Assembly (NCBI GenBank): GCA_027886175.1
Contig: JAJNNQ010000026.1
Span: forward strand, 22,958,001-23,022,000
Source of the DNA: Phylloscopus collybita
Lineage: Eukaryota > Chordata > Aves > Passeriformes > Phylloscopidae
Length of the DNA: 64,000 nucleotides
Direction: 5' to 3'
Part shown: positions 1-12,409 of the stretch, piece after piece
Layout of the letters: each line of letters starts with the position of its first letter
Position numbering within the stretch: position 1 is the stretch's first letter
Notes under the pieces: model-generated
Database searches by the model: none
The model's input: the letters and a program-made list of their open reading frames with translations, nothing else
What the model was told of the DNA's origin: nothing
Program-made: the position numbers and the translations under genes

Positions 1-977
1 CTCTGGTTTAAAAATGCCTATTAGAAAAGAACACATATAAGCCATTTAAGAAAAGTGTATTTTTAGGAAGTGATTAAAAGAAAAGAATATAAAGGCAAAG
101 CCAGACAGTGACTCCAGGCAAAGGAGCACATATTTATCAATGTTGCTTTATTTGCAGAAAAAAAAAATGCAATATTGGTCAAGTAATTTCTCCCCACTGA
201 AGACCACAAAAATATTAATTGAACAACTTACTTGACAAAAAACTCTGGCTATTATTTAGTCAGCTGTAGTTACAGCCTAATTTATGTCCGTTTCCATTCT
301 CATTGTTATGAGAGTTTCCCTCAGGAGAGCTAACAGTGTGAGATAGTACAAAATGTTTTTATTTATTTTATATTATTGCCTACACCCAAATGGTTGATAA
401 TTGTACTAGTTTTTTTCAACATGACAAGAGGAACACGCTGAGTGAGAATTTTAATTATTTAAGAAACAAAAAAATCATGTTTTCTTCAACTCCTATCTTC
501 TTGGACACCAGCAAATAACTGAGTAGAAAAACATCAGCCACAAAGAAGCATTTGTGACCTTGACAGTGCACTAACTGGCTCTAATGAGATGACAAAGTAC
601 CCAGAATCCAGCTGTCTACAGCAAATCTTCCAGATCATCAAGCTGAGGATACCTCCAAGTCATAAAACTGACTGAGTCTCCACACAGCAGGCCCTGAGAT
701 CTCCATTTCAAAGCATCCCTACAACCTCCACTTTCCACATACACACAAGGTACACACATCCTTTTTAAAAGGTCCAGAAAAGTAACTACAGTGTGAAACA
801 AAAAATACAACAAAGTCCATGGATACTTGGAGCTACTGCGGTATTTCCTCCCTTTATTTTTTTTGTTGTTGTTGTTTTCCTTCTGCTTTTATCCTCCTCC
901 TCACAGCAGCCCTTTCTTGCTCTTGACCTTTAGCTATGCTACCTCTCTGCTACAGTCCTCCTCCCACCCCCCAAAAT

Positions 978-1027
978 CCCTGCACATCCCTGTACATCCC
1001 CGTACCTCGCTGTACATTCCCACACAT
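978..1027. repeat. Degenerate 10-bp tandem repeat, five units
   Basis: Five consecutive 10-base units resemble CCCTGTACAT, with one to several differences each (CCCTGCACAT, CCCTGTACAT, CCCCGTACCT, CGCTGTACAT, TCCCACACAT). The period is seen directly. It opens frames on both strands that I regard as non-coding. Confidence 0.75.
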
Positions 1028-1455
1028 CCTGTGGCAGCCAGCAAATACTCAGCAGCTGGCCATGGCCTGCCTACCCAAAAGGGAGCAGCTGAAATATTCC
1101 CTCCAGGGTTTCCCTTCAGCATCACCACCAGGAAACTTGCTGCTGACAAAGGCTCCGTGCTGGCCCCAGGGATCAAACAGTGGCCGAAGAGCAGGGGCTC
1201 TCCCTGTAGCCCAAACAAACACAACTTACTGTAATCCCTCGCTGCCTCCTGCGCTTATACAGTACAGACCTTCTTGGGTTACAAGACACTTTGAAGATCT
1301 CACCTTCTCCCATTACTTGTCTTTTATATTAAATGTCCGCAGATGTGAGTCTGCTAGTGTGTCAGAGGGCTGCGGTTAATAATTTATAAACCAATCCTTC
1401 CTATCGGGCACATTGTTGAGCACAGGGCTGCATGGCAGCGCTACCTTGCTGCAGG

Positions 1456-1488
1456 AGCACCCTCTGCTGACTCCCACCAGGGGCCGCA
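1456..1488. promoter_or_regulatory. Paired divergent CTCF-like motifs
   Basis: Two abutting matches to the CTCF core lie in a GC-rich patch. AGCACCCTCTGCTGACT (1457-1473) reads on the minus strand as the common CAGCAGAGGGTGC core form. CCACCAGGGGCCGCA (1474-1488) is a plus-strand form with one base changed in the G-run. CTCF binding is inferred from the motif alone; no occupancy can be read from sequence. Confidence 0.45.
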
Positions 1489-3089
1489 GCCCTGAGGTCA
1501 GCGGTGCCCACCTTGGGCACCTGCTGGGGGACAGCCCCCGGCTGCAGGGGCACGGCACTGCGTCTCACCTTCTCCAGCCTCACAGAGACTATTAAAACCC
1601 TTGCCATGCGGCAAATAGCAAAGTTTCATGTCCCAGCAAAGATCAAATGCAAAGGACTCAAGTGGGAATACGCTGACCTGTTACCCACAGAAACGCCATG
1701 CAATGCAACTGCAGCTTGTGAAGCATCACCTGCAGACAACCCAGCATCTTTTCTGTGTGCACGCTCCAGCAATCACACTGAAAAGGCTCCCCTTGAGCCA
1801 AAGGCACAAGGAAATGGTCGAGACAGACTCAACTGAAAATAGGCCATTGTGTGATACTGGATTCCCAATTCACCCCAGGTCTGAGAGGAGCACAGGAGAG
1901 GATGTGGGCCATGTTTGATAGCTCTCTGTAGGTGGGATTGATGCTCTGGGCCAGCAGTCACAGACTGAGGAGACTGTCCCTAGGAATGTGCACGGGCTGG
2001 ATCTCCAATGCCCTTCATGAGTGTGACAGCTCCAGAGCTGCAATAATGGTGAGAACAGTCAAACAGCATCTTCCTGCAGGGATGTGTGGACTAAATCCTC
2101 ATAAATAAACAATGTGGTGTAGCAATGGCTGCTCAATAAAGAACCATTGTATAGCTCAAGGGAGCTGGTGGCAAGTGGTTATCCTTCCTGCTCTTACCAC
2201 ATCTGTCTTTATGAACAGTAAGTCTATTTACTATTTCACTTCCAAAAATATTTTTAAAATATTCTAGACACTTTCTAAGTGCTTGCTAATTGGTGAGCTA
2301 ACGGCTATATACCTCACCAGGAATCCTTAAGAGATTTTCAACTGATGATTAATTTCAGATTCCCAGTATGCATGTAAGTGGTGTAAATATTAAGGAAAAG
2401 CTTTCTGGGGTGCCGTGCAATTTCAGTTTTCTTTCAATTTTGCCTACATCTTAGGACATTTTTTACCACAAAAGTGATTACAAACAAAAAAACATTAATG
2501 GTTCTCTAGGCATACCCTTACGGATCTGAGGACGAGTTTGTCTATTGAAATCTTGTCTGCTTTTCCAGACTAGTGTAATAAAAGGTATTTCACTCCCTTA
2601 AAACCTTGATCAAAATGTTGGAAATATTACTACCAGCAGTCCTTTATTATTCAGATTAGAAGGACAAATTTAAAAACCTGTAGTAGAGGCACATCCTCAT
2701 TCAGTTAGAAACTGACCTCCTCTTGCCTGAAACCTTTGGCTGCTTATCTCCAGTCTGTAGTACAAGAGCCCCTTTTTGCACCAGCAGAAATCATGAACAG
2801 TCACTGGACACCCTTCACAGTAGGATGGAGGCCAAGGCTTTAAGACTCTGGCTAGGCTGTCCCTCCCTCCACACTGCTGCTTGTGAGCCCCAGATTGCCC
2901 TTTCCTGCTGTCCTCATGCTGGGGATGCAGCTGGCTGATGCAGGGTGGGAGCCTCAGCAAGTGGTGTGACATGTGAAAACAGCTGTGCTGATGCTCCCAC
3001 ACTGTCACAGACTCCTTCACAACCAGGAATACCTGCAGGGACTGCTGTTACCAAACATCCTTACACTCAGCTTCCTCAGATTATCATAC

Positions 3090-3346
3090 AACAGGGGGAA
3101 CAGCTTCAAATTGAAAGGGCGTAGATTTAGATTAGCTATTAGGAGGAAATCCTTTAGTGAGGATGGGGAGGCACTGGGACAGGTTGCCCAGAGAAGTTGT
3201 GGACACCCCAGCCCTGGAAGTGTTACAGGCCAGACTCAGCAGAGCTTTGAGTAACCTGATCTAGTGGAAGGTGCCCCTACCCATTGTAGGCGGAGTGAAT
3301 AATCCTTAAGGTCTCTTCCAATCCCAAACATTCTATGATTGTATGG
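3090..3346 (+). mobile_element. CR1 LINE 3' fragment (sense)
   Basis: The block carries the characteristic 3' end of chicken-repeat-1 elements: the 'taggaggaaat ... aggcactgggacaggttgcccagagaag' stretch, then 'tggaagtgtt', 'cctgatctagtggaaggtg', 'ttaaggtctcttccaatccc' and a terminal 'attctatgatt' octamer-type tail. CR1 copies are 5'-truncated non-LTR retrotransposons that end in short tandem octamers rather than poly-A. No intact reverse transcriptase remains, so this copy is immobile. Its divergence suggests it is old. Confidence 0.92.
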
Positions 3347-6300
3347 TAGAATTTGTCTAGGTGGTCTGTTGTTAACAGGGTAGGGATACAGGAAGATTTT
3401 TGGCAAATGCTGAATTCTTTCCCACTCACTCATCCAGGGAGAACCAATAGCCTCACAGAGGAGAGACTTGAACCACTGAAAGGACAGACAGGCAAGCCAA
3501 GACCAACCACTCTAAGAAATACTGTGCATGTTGCACTGCATGGAGAGGCAATTTATTGATCTCTGCTTCAGTGTATCAAGATATTTTATATCTTTAAAGG
3601 AGGTGGAAAGCATACAGACAGCTTACTTCTGCCAAAAAGTACCCGTTAAGAGACCTTGAGGTATACTTAATTGGAAAAATATTCTGGTTGATCCAGCTTT
3701 TGGATTTTAATTACAATTCTGTTAGTAAGCGCATCAAAACCACACATACCATCTCTCATCCACATCTATTGTGAACAGCCAATCATCAGGTAGGGACAAA
3801 GGGCCGTTTTAAACACACGTTGTTTCACTAGAGCTTGTCACAAAGCAGCATCTAACAAATTCCCTGACTCACTCAGGGAGCATCCACAGAAAATGAGGCT
3901 CTCTGACAGAACAGCCCCCTTGCAACAGCAGTAAGAGGATTTGTTCTGAAGGCCTTTTATTTAGGAAAAGCAGCAAAATGTTAAGAAGTGCCAAGATTTT
4001 TCTTTTGCATATAAATCCTCTTGCTTTTTTTTTTTTTTTTTTCCAGAGGTCATGCACCACTGAGGTATGTGGTAAGGAAATAGCATCTTGAACTTGCCTT
4101 ATGCTGAAAAATGAAACAGATCTTCAATATTCCATGGAGAAGAGAGTGTGCATCGTTTCTTGAGAATAAGCCCTTTGTGTCTCTATTATTTTTACAATGC
4201 ACTTTAATGACCTGAAAGCATGTGTGTGCCTTCTTAAATCATCACATACGAAACTATATTTTGACTGTAAAATATATTAAGAATCTTATAGAGGAAGTTA
4301 TGCCATGTGTGGAGGGTGTTTTTTTCCCTTTTCAAAGATAGGATGAGTTTTGTCTATATTACAAGGACAAGCTCCAAAAATGAAAAAAAAAACCTAAACT
4401 GGGAAGGGGAAGATGGTTGGTTTGGGTTTTTTTTTAAAGAATAAATCCTAGCTCTAGACACCAGTGTTAGAAAAGTCACCCTTACCAGATGGTTAATACA
4501 GACAAGGGAAAATAGCCAACTTGATTTCAAATGTGAGAGTGATTTTTAAAATGAATGATAGAAACTACTTCAGATTCATTATTCTAAGCAGGGAAACTCA
4601 TGTGTTTAGCTTATGGGTCTGGTTTGAATAAAAGTTTGTCTTTCTTGAATAGAAATCATATGTGATTCAGGCAGTGGCCTGGACCATTTGCTAATACTAA
4701 TTGTTGAGGGTTGAAAGTAAGGTAGAAGATTGTTAAAGTCTTCCCTGGCAGTAACTTGATCTGTGGAAATGTACTTTACAGGAACCATGATGAGGTTTAC
4801 AGCTGGCAAAAGCTTGTGATAGGATGGCCACATGACTTCACATCTCTCTTTTAATAATGGAATAAAAGCTCACATGACACAGGTTTGGTAGGTAAAGGAT
4901 GGCAGGGATTGTATAAACTGAAACAGGAATATATATTTTTATAAATACTTCACATCCTGAAAGATACTTGATGATGTGGCTATTTTGAAATAATATTATC
5001 ACAATATGCTGAAGTAAAGCTGGCAACTTAGAAAACCACCAACTGAGGCCAGATGGGCTGCTGAAGTTCTCACATGAAACACTGGTGGAGAAAAAAAAAG
5101 TGTGAGATTTTAATCACATCAGTTTGCCCTTGCCCAGTCTCAACAGAAATCTGGTGAGTTGGTAAACACTCCATTTGCTGATAAGGAAGAGCTCTAACAT
5201 TAGTTAAAAAGACAAAATGTGATTATTCCACCTAATTTACATGTTAGCACCGGTACCCTGGTAAATTCCAGAGTGAAACCTTATCTTCTGTTTCTGAAAT
5301 ACCTGCGTTGCACTATATTCAACCTTCAGCCATAGCCCATAGTGCAGCATTGCTATTCACATTCACATCCAAGCTTGCTGGAGCTTACTGCTGTGTGAAA
5401 CACCTAGGGCATGATTCAGATGCCCAAAAATAGGGTTTGGTGCCCTTCAAATGCCCTTCTGTGTCTGAGACATCCTCAGTGGGCTGGCAGACAGGGTGCA
5501 CAACCCACTGCTCTTCATGTCACTGCCTCCCCTTCCAGAGCTGCCTTGGGGAGGCACACACAGAGCAGCATTAAAAGCACAGCCAGACACCAAAGGTTGA
5601 AGCACTGAATCAAATCCTCTACGTCTGTGGTGTAAACCTGCTAAGCCCTTTGGAATCAAGCACTGCAGGGACCCATAACAGAACTGTGGCTGCAGGGCAG
5701 AAAGGAGCTGTGGGTTTGATGCCCAGGTGGAATGCCATGGCTCCTCACCCATGGGGAACAAGAGAAGTTTTGCCTCAGTCAAAAGGATGAGTGGCTTTTG
5801 GTTAGTGCTCATAACAAAAACACGTCATTCGTGAGCTTGTCCAGAAGAATTTCAGCCTGTAGTTCCAGTAAGAGAATCACACACTTATTTTCATTGCACA
5901 TCCAATCCATATCCCTGTGTTTCCTGAAGCTTTGTCATGCTCGGGTAGACAGAAACTATTCTTTTCACTAATATTTGTATTGTTTCACATCTGGTTCATA
6001 ATAATTCTCATGCTATTGTCAGTGGAATTGCTCTGCCATTTCCTTTCATGATGTGCTTGATGGCTGCTCTGGAAAACAGTTTATTTACAGGTTCAAGAAG
6101 ATGCCGTTGGGTGTATTTTCCATTTGGCAAACTACAAAAGTAACATTTACAGTTATAAACACCTACATAGACTAACACATGTTGTATAACTTTCTTCACA
6201 GACAGGTATACAGCATAAATATCACGTAAACAGCTTTCCACAAATCAAAATGAACACAGAAAAACCCAAGGCTCTTAGAGAAATAAAAAACACAGAACTG

Positions 6301-8026
6301 CAAGTTTTTCGAAATTTTCACTTCCATTCCTTCCCAATCCTAGTGATGGTTACTTCAGATTTTCTCCACTGGCTCTCTTTTGAAAGTAGTAAGTACAAAC
6401 TTTCAAAAACATTGATTTTTAATTTTTTTAATTAGTGATTTTTTTTTTTTTTATTCATTGGCAGAATAGCAGCTGGCTGTGAAAATACTCTGTGCTGTGT
6501 CCTGCTTTGTGTGGTCCTACAAGAACTTTCAGTGTGCTCTTCTTTGGAGGAAGCCGAGCTCCTCGGTTGAGTTGTCTCCACAGATAAGGCTGGCACTAAG
6601 TCCTTTCACATTTTTCTGGTTCTCACCTGAACATCCCCTGGCATTTTTAGGCAGAACAGTGTCCTTGCCCTAAACATAGCTAATCAGTTTTCAGAGCTAC
6701 TGTTCAGCTGGAAAGCAGATATGAATGGAGTTGGATATGTAATGGGCACATGTGAATAAAGACTGCAGCACCCCTGACCAGGGGGTTTCCAGAAAATTGC
6801 AACAAATTCACAGTTGCCCACAGCAAAAAGGCCTGAGAGAAAATTCAGCTCTTGCACTTCTAAACCTGACATTAGTGACTGAAATCAACCTCTTGTCTGC
6901 ATGGAATGGAGATGACTCTGGGATAGACCTTTCCTGCTCTGATTCAAAGACAAACATCTCACTTATTTTCCTGGCCTTCACATTCCCATAGAAACATAAC
7001 TTTTTCTTCCTGCTCATTGTATGTCCTTCAGTCCTCTTCCATTGACATCCCCAAGGGAAACTGGCACAAAAAGTCAAAAAAACCCTCATATATCTACCTG
7101 TGGAGGGAGGGGTCCTATCCTGTAGAACTCTCCTGCCTCTGCTTCTGCACACTTCTAGGAGGTGCAAAGCTACTCCAGTGGTGTGGAGAAACAGACCAAA
7201 GGACTAGGGATTTATAGCTGCTCAGCTACGGACAAGGCTGCAGCATGGACCTCTGGGCAGGGCCTTGGAAAGAACTGATTTGGTCTCAAGAACTGCCAAG
7301 ATTATAGAAAGACCAACTGAGACTACTGAAAAAGTACAAGATAGAACAAGCCACTTGAGCCCAACACTTCCTAAGCCAGGCCTCTGAGAGTTTCTGCACA
7401 TGTCAACCTTTCACAGGCAGTTGGGTGCAAATGCTGAGCAAGGAATGTAGGTCTTTGCCAAGAATATGCTTTGGAGAACAGCGTGGACAAAGGCTAAGAA
7501 AAGCTTTCACAAACAGCACAGAAAACAGGAATTAGTGAAATTCCTTTCCCAACTGTAATTCACATGTGTTTTAAGCACTATTAACACAGACAAAAACAAA
7601 TTTTCAGATAGTTTCTGTAGTAGCAAAAGATCTTGCTCTTGTAGCAGGTTATGACTCAATGTTTCATTTTCTTTCATGCACTGTAACTTACATCCAGCCA
7701 TCTTTTAGCTGGCTCTGTCAGCAGGTCCCTTTTAAGCCTCAACTCCTGGCACTCATAACTAAAGCAGTGAGACAAAGTCCTTAAACTTATCCACTAAATG
7801 TGTTGGCTTTGAGAGCTTTCTCCAGAATTATGTCAACCCTCCACTTAACACCTATCTTCCTACCTCCTGCAAGTGCCCCTATTCACCACAGTTTGTATGC
7901 AGCCTGAGACTTTCAGAGATCATCATGTAACATATTAAAGCCATTCTAATCTGCTGCTTCACACATAACACCTCAATCACAGCTCAAGATTTCAACCATC
8001 AGGCTTCATAATCTTTGTATCACATT

Positions 8027-8029
<3 letters not shown>

Positions 8030-8068
<39 letters not shown>
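8030..8068. repeat. Poly-A tract, 39 bases
   Basis: An uninterrupted run of A. No polyadenylation signal or retrogene body is recognisable immediately 5' of it, and I see no target-site duplication. I therefore call it a simple repeat, not a processed-pseudogene tail. Confidence 0.9.
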
Positions 8069-8071
<3 letters not shown>

Positions 8072-9682
8072 GAGGGAAAATCTATTTTCATTCTATCTTA
8101 TCCACAACATGTGCAAATATTACCTCATCCATTCTTGAGCTGGCTCCAGAGATTAACTCAAAGTTGACATGATAGATGTCTAATTTAAAAAATAGTCTGT
8201 TTCCTGGCAGCTGATTTTGTTGTCAGTTTTGTTTTAAACTTCGACTTCGGGTGTGACATTGCTACCAGAATTTCATATTTTTAAATACCATTTCACTTTC
8301 AAAGGCTGAAGCCAAGGATGATGTCATGTGTGCTAGTAGCTTAGCACATATCTGCAGTGGGAGCTTAAAAAGAATTTTTTTTTTTTTTTTCAAAAACAAG
8401 AGCAAGACATATAGGAAAAAGATTTTTGTAGGAAAGCAACATGACACTATTTAACCTTCTGATTAGGTAAAGCATTGCATGAGTCTTTTAATTGAGGGAA
8501 CATCACTTAAGCAGTTTACTAGGCAGGAAGTGGCTGCTGATGCCTGTGGAAAGCAGGCTGCATGAGGTTTGACGCAGCATCCTTTGAAATGAATGGAAAG
8601 AGTTTTACTGAGCTCAGTGGAGGTACTCTGCATTTGTACTAACACAATTCTGAGTACAGTTTGACCCATGGGGATGAAGGGCACTGGCTAAATGAAAAAA
8701 TAGCATGAATCTTTTGTTTATGTTAGAGAAAGGCTCTTATTGTATGCAATATTACTAAGAAAGAAAATATCCTTTGCAGTGAAACAGTTTGTTCTTCCTA
8801 ATCCAGTATTATTGTTACGCATGTGTTAAATCATAGGATACACATGGTTGTAAAAGCTGATTTATTAACTAACTAAAAGTCAGAGGCATCCACCCAAGCG
8901 CCACCCAGCATCTGCTGGGACTAATGTCCCTCAAAAACGTCCCATATGTCAAGGAGGGTATAGGTTCAGAAAAACACTAATCCCAGCTTGTCAAAAGGAG
9001 CAAAAGAAAAACAGGTTTAGCTTTATAGACTACAGTATTTTGTTTGTTTTCATTAAACACTCTTACTGATTTTAAACATCTGTATTTGTTAACTTGTCTA
9101 GTTCTTTCAAACTTAAGAGTACAAATAGTGCCATATGTGCTCACTGCTGGCATTTCTGTTCCCGGTCCTAACATTTGCCTCTAGAAGGCAGGCTTATCTC
9201 TGACAACTCAGTAAACATGGCTCCTGATGAAATCTGAACTATGCCAGGTGGTTTGCTGCCTAGAGAAGGCAGGAGGGACACGTGGAAATCTCTCTTAAAA
9301 GCTACGACACTCCCTGTGGCCACATCGGCTGGGCTGAAGCCGAGCTGACAGACGGGCGGACTGCGTGTGGCCGCCTCTGCTGTCGCCGATCGTTACCTTC
9401 CTCCTCGCTTGCATTTGCTGCTGGCAGCCCGCACAAGCAGGTGGAAGGGTAAACTCCAGTGACTCGCACATCCCGCTGCTCTAGTATCACAAAAGCTGGT
9501 TTAAAATGAAATCAGTAGCTCCCCGCAGCAAGTGTGCTGACCTCAAGTCACTGGTCAAGAAGAAGTGAAGAAGGTTTGGCTTCAATATATTAGTATTGCC
9601 ACAGAAAAGAAATAGAGTGCGCTTCTGAGCTCTTTATTCTAGCAGAGGGGGTCTCACAAGTTGGAAGGCTTGAGTCAAACAC

Positions 9683-9718
9683 ATTTAAGTGACAAATGAG
9701 ATTTAAGTGACAAATGAG
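9683..9718. repeat. Perfect 18-bp tandem duplication
   Basis: The unit ATTTAAGTGACAAATGAG occurs twice in a row without mismatch. A third partial copy is limited to the following AT. The identity of the two units suggests a recent slippage or duplication event. Confidence 0.9.
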
Positions 9719-10576
9719 ATGAGTTTTTATGAAAAGAAGTAATCATTATTATTGAGCAGAACCAGTTACTAGGGAAAGCAATGTCTTTATGGCTGCTTTC
9801 CTAGAGGGCAAGTCATGGTCACACAAGTTACCAGTCCCAGCACCACAGTACTTCCAAGGGACAGAAGACCAGACCTATCTATTCTGGGAACTCACCAAGC
9901 TGTAGATACATAACTTACACTGCCTGGAAGTGTAGGGACAGTCATGCTTCTTCTTTCACTAAGGGATCAATGGAGAAAACAAATCCCATAAATTCAGCTC
10001 TTTTTTAGCAATTTGAACAGCCTGCTCAGAAAAAAAAAGGCTCATTTAAGGCATTTCCTGTAGACTGTCCTCATTTTGAATAGTCAGACTACTTTTTGCA
10101 ACCATTAATCTAATTTCAGGCTCATCTCTTTTCCAAAAGATTTTGACTTAAACATTTTTTTCTCCCATGATCAGCTTGTCATATCTAATTTCTTATGTGT
10201 GCCCACCTGGTAGGCATGTAATCTTGGAACCTGGCCTGGAATGATCCAACCTAATTCTTGGCAGAAAATTTCCAGCAGCATGGAAATGGTCCCTAGAAAT
10301 TATCCTTAGCTTCTTTTCTTAGGTAGTTTGCACCTTCACACAGAGACCATAGATTCCAACATTAAACTTTTGTCTATATTTAGAATTAGGGGAATGTGTG
10401 TGCCTCTTGTCCTCAATGTCCCTCCCCTTTGTACTCAAGATCTGTATTTCATACTATGTCTTTGCTAAACTGTGTCCATATTATAGAGACACAAGTCCAT
10501 GTTCACCTCCTCTGCTTCGTTCTCTGTGATCCAGGGAACCCCTCACTCCTCGAGAGAGGGATGCACCTATGCATGA

Positions 10577-10618
10577 GAGCATGTGTGTGCACATGTGTAT
10601 GTTCATGCACACATGCTC
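10577..10618. repeat. Imperfect inverted repeat in TG/CA-rich DNA
   Basis: Arms GAGCATGTGTG (10577-10587) and CACACATGCTC (10608-10618) are exact reverse complements. They flank a 20-base spacer that is itself rich in alternating purine-pyrimidine. It could form a cruciform, but no function is evident. Confidence 0.7.
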
Positions 10619-11801
10619 ACTCTTTAAAGACATACAGCAACTCTGCCCACCTCTCTCCAGCAGATGACACTGGAAATACTGATCCTATATAACGCTTGGG
10701 GAAGCAGTGGCAGAGAGAGGGGATGGTAGGCATGTGTATACATACATTTCTTCAAAGGAAAAGAGGAATGGTTAATGGAATACATATAGGGGTTTTAAAT
10801 GGAAAACAAGAGAGGAAAAATAAAGGAATGGACAAGTGTACTTCTCAAAGGCAGAGGACACAGACAAAGTAGGTTTGTGGATATGCAACTGAGGACAATT
10901 TCTAGCTGTTCAGGTGCAAGTGTTTATACATGTTGGAGTAAGGGAGAATCATGCTGCAAATACAGATAAACTTCTCCTGATCATGTCTGGACACATCCCA
11001 TGTGAATCTAACAGCAACTGGGTGAGGCAGCTAACAGAAGATGAGGTCAGGGAAGAGATACGATACAGTCTTGGTTAGGTGAACACTTCCCAAAGACAGG
11101 AATCCAGTGTTGGGTGAGGTGCTTTACAGTCCTTCAGAAGTCGAGTAAACAATCTGTCAGAGACACTGAACATCACCACTACTCCTAGAGATCTTCTGAA
11201 GCCTCATTCAATATTTCACAAACAAAAGCCTATGAAATTGTCTCTTCTACCCTTGTACTTCACTACAGGAGGCACAGCAAGGAGAGCTGATCAGAGAGTG
11301 CATAATTTCATGTACGTGTAGTCAGTATCCTTTTCTTGTTCCTCTTTTTCCTGCAGCATTCCTTTCACTCCATTCTTCATTTGTCCCCATGACAGTTAAC
11401 TTTTGGCACATCAGTAAGAATGTGTATGTTAATCTGATTAGACTCAAAGTCCCCTAAAGAGGAAAAACAGCACCTGAAGAGATTATCAAAAGTTTCTAGG
11501 CAATGAAATATCTCAAGAAATCAGTCTTTATTCTCCTGGGTGTGGACTGTGGCTTGTATAAGTTTCTGAAATGAGGGGCAGGTGTCTGGGAATGCTACTG
11601 AAAAGAAAACATGCAGGGGATTCTAGTTCATATCACTTTCCTGAATTTCCACCTCTTTCCAAGCCCAGCTATTGGGTGGGTTTTATCGTTCATTACATTT
11701 TGAACTTGACACTCTGAAGATCAAATAAGCAGCTAGTCATCAATTAACTTTCCAGAGCAAATACTTCAATATTCACAACACATATGCATCGCAGGCATAA
11801 A

Positions 11802-11843
11802 GGGGGGTGGGTGAGGGGTGGCGGTGTGGGGGGTGTTGGGGGG
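11802..11843 (+). repeat. G-run cluster, potential G-quadruplex
   Basis: The plus strand carries runs of six, three, four, six and six G within 42 bases, separated by short loops. That satisfies the usual four-run quadruplex pattern. It runs into a TG-rich tail. It stands out from the AT-rich surroundings and is not part of a CpG island. Confidence 0.8.
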
Positions 11844-12366
11844 TGTGTGCACATGTAGAAGGAACCAGGCTGCTCAGTTAACACACAAGTTTCCAAACAT
11901 GTGGATTATACACGCTCCGTCTACTTCTCCCCACACCTTCCACTCCAAATGCAGGCAGATACACACATGCTCACCTTTGATATAAAATTGGGCCTGGCCC
12001 TTGCTGTGAATGTAATCTTCTTCTGCTCAGTGGCTCTCTTAAACGCTCCTCTGCAAATGGTCTGAGGGGGCCACCAGGTAAGGGAATTTTGGCCCACCAC
12101 GTTTTAAACCTCATCACACATTAGAGCCAGAAGCAGCAATAGCTTCTCATTGTAAATTGTGCCTGTTATTGTAATTTATCAGGATCAAACAGTTGCTGGC
12201 AGCCCTTTCCATAATATCCAGTTTCAGTGTCTATATCAGTATCGAGCAAAATCAAACATGGCTTGCGAACAGAGGTTTAGTGATAAATAAATCACTCAGG
12301 GAGCTTTAAAGAAACAAGGCTTCACACACACCAATGTTATGGTACTTGTCTTTATTTCTCTTCCAG

Positions 12367-12409
12367 CTTTCCTTTCTTTTCTTTTCTTTTTCTTCTTTTT
12401 TTTTTTTTT
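12367..12409. repeat. Polypyrimidine tract (CTTTT)n/poly-T
   Basis: Forty-three bases of pure C/T on the plus strand, starting as CTTTT-type units and ending in a T run. A simple repeat that may adopt non-B structure; no associated gene or splice site. Confidence 0.85.

Larger units (their letters stand above)
1..3089. other. Intergenic flank, no gene seen
   Basis: No reading frame here has recognisable protein similarity, and none shows a convincing chain of exons. Short open frames overlap on both strands between about 0.9 and 1.9 kb, as expected where base composition is GC-richer. A GC-rich patch at about 1400-1560 carries CTCF-like motifs, and a degenerate 10-bp tandem repeat lies near 1 kb; both are listed separately. 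Known synteny (from memory) places the gene-poor interval toward TBX18 on this side of CEP162, which fits the absence of genes. Confidence 0.6.
3347..11801. other. Intergenic flank, no gene seen
   Basis: This 8.4-kb stretch contains only short, overlapping frames with no recognisable domain, no chained splice sites and no RNA gene that I can recognise. It is moderately AT-rich with scattered poly-T and poly-A runs (for example 4025-4042, and 8377-8391 on the plus strand). A 121-codon minus-strand frame at 5447-5812 looks random in composition. Individual repeats are listed separately. Confidence 0.6.

Noticed and set aside
827..1379. Overlapping 96-147-codon frames near 1 kb on both strands
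   Set aside because: Generated by the 10-bp tandem repeat and GC-rich patch; no similarity recognised and no exon signals.
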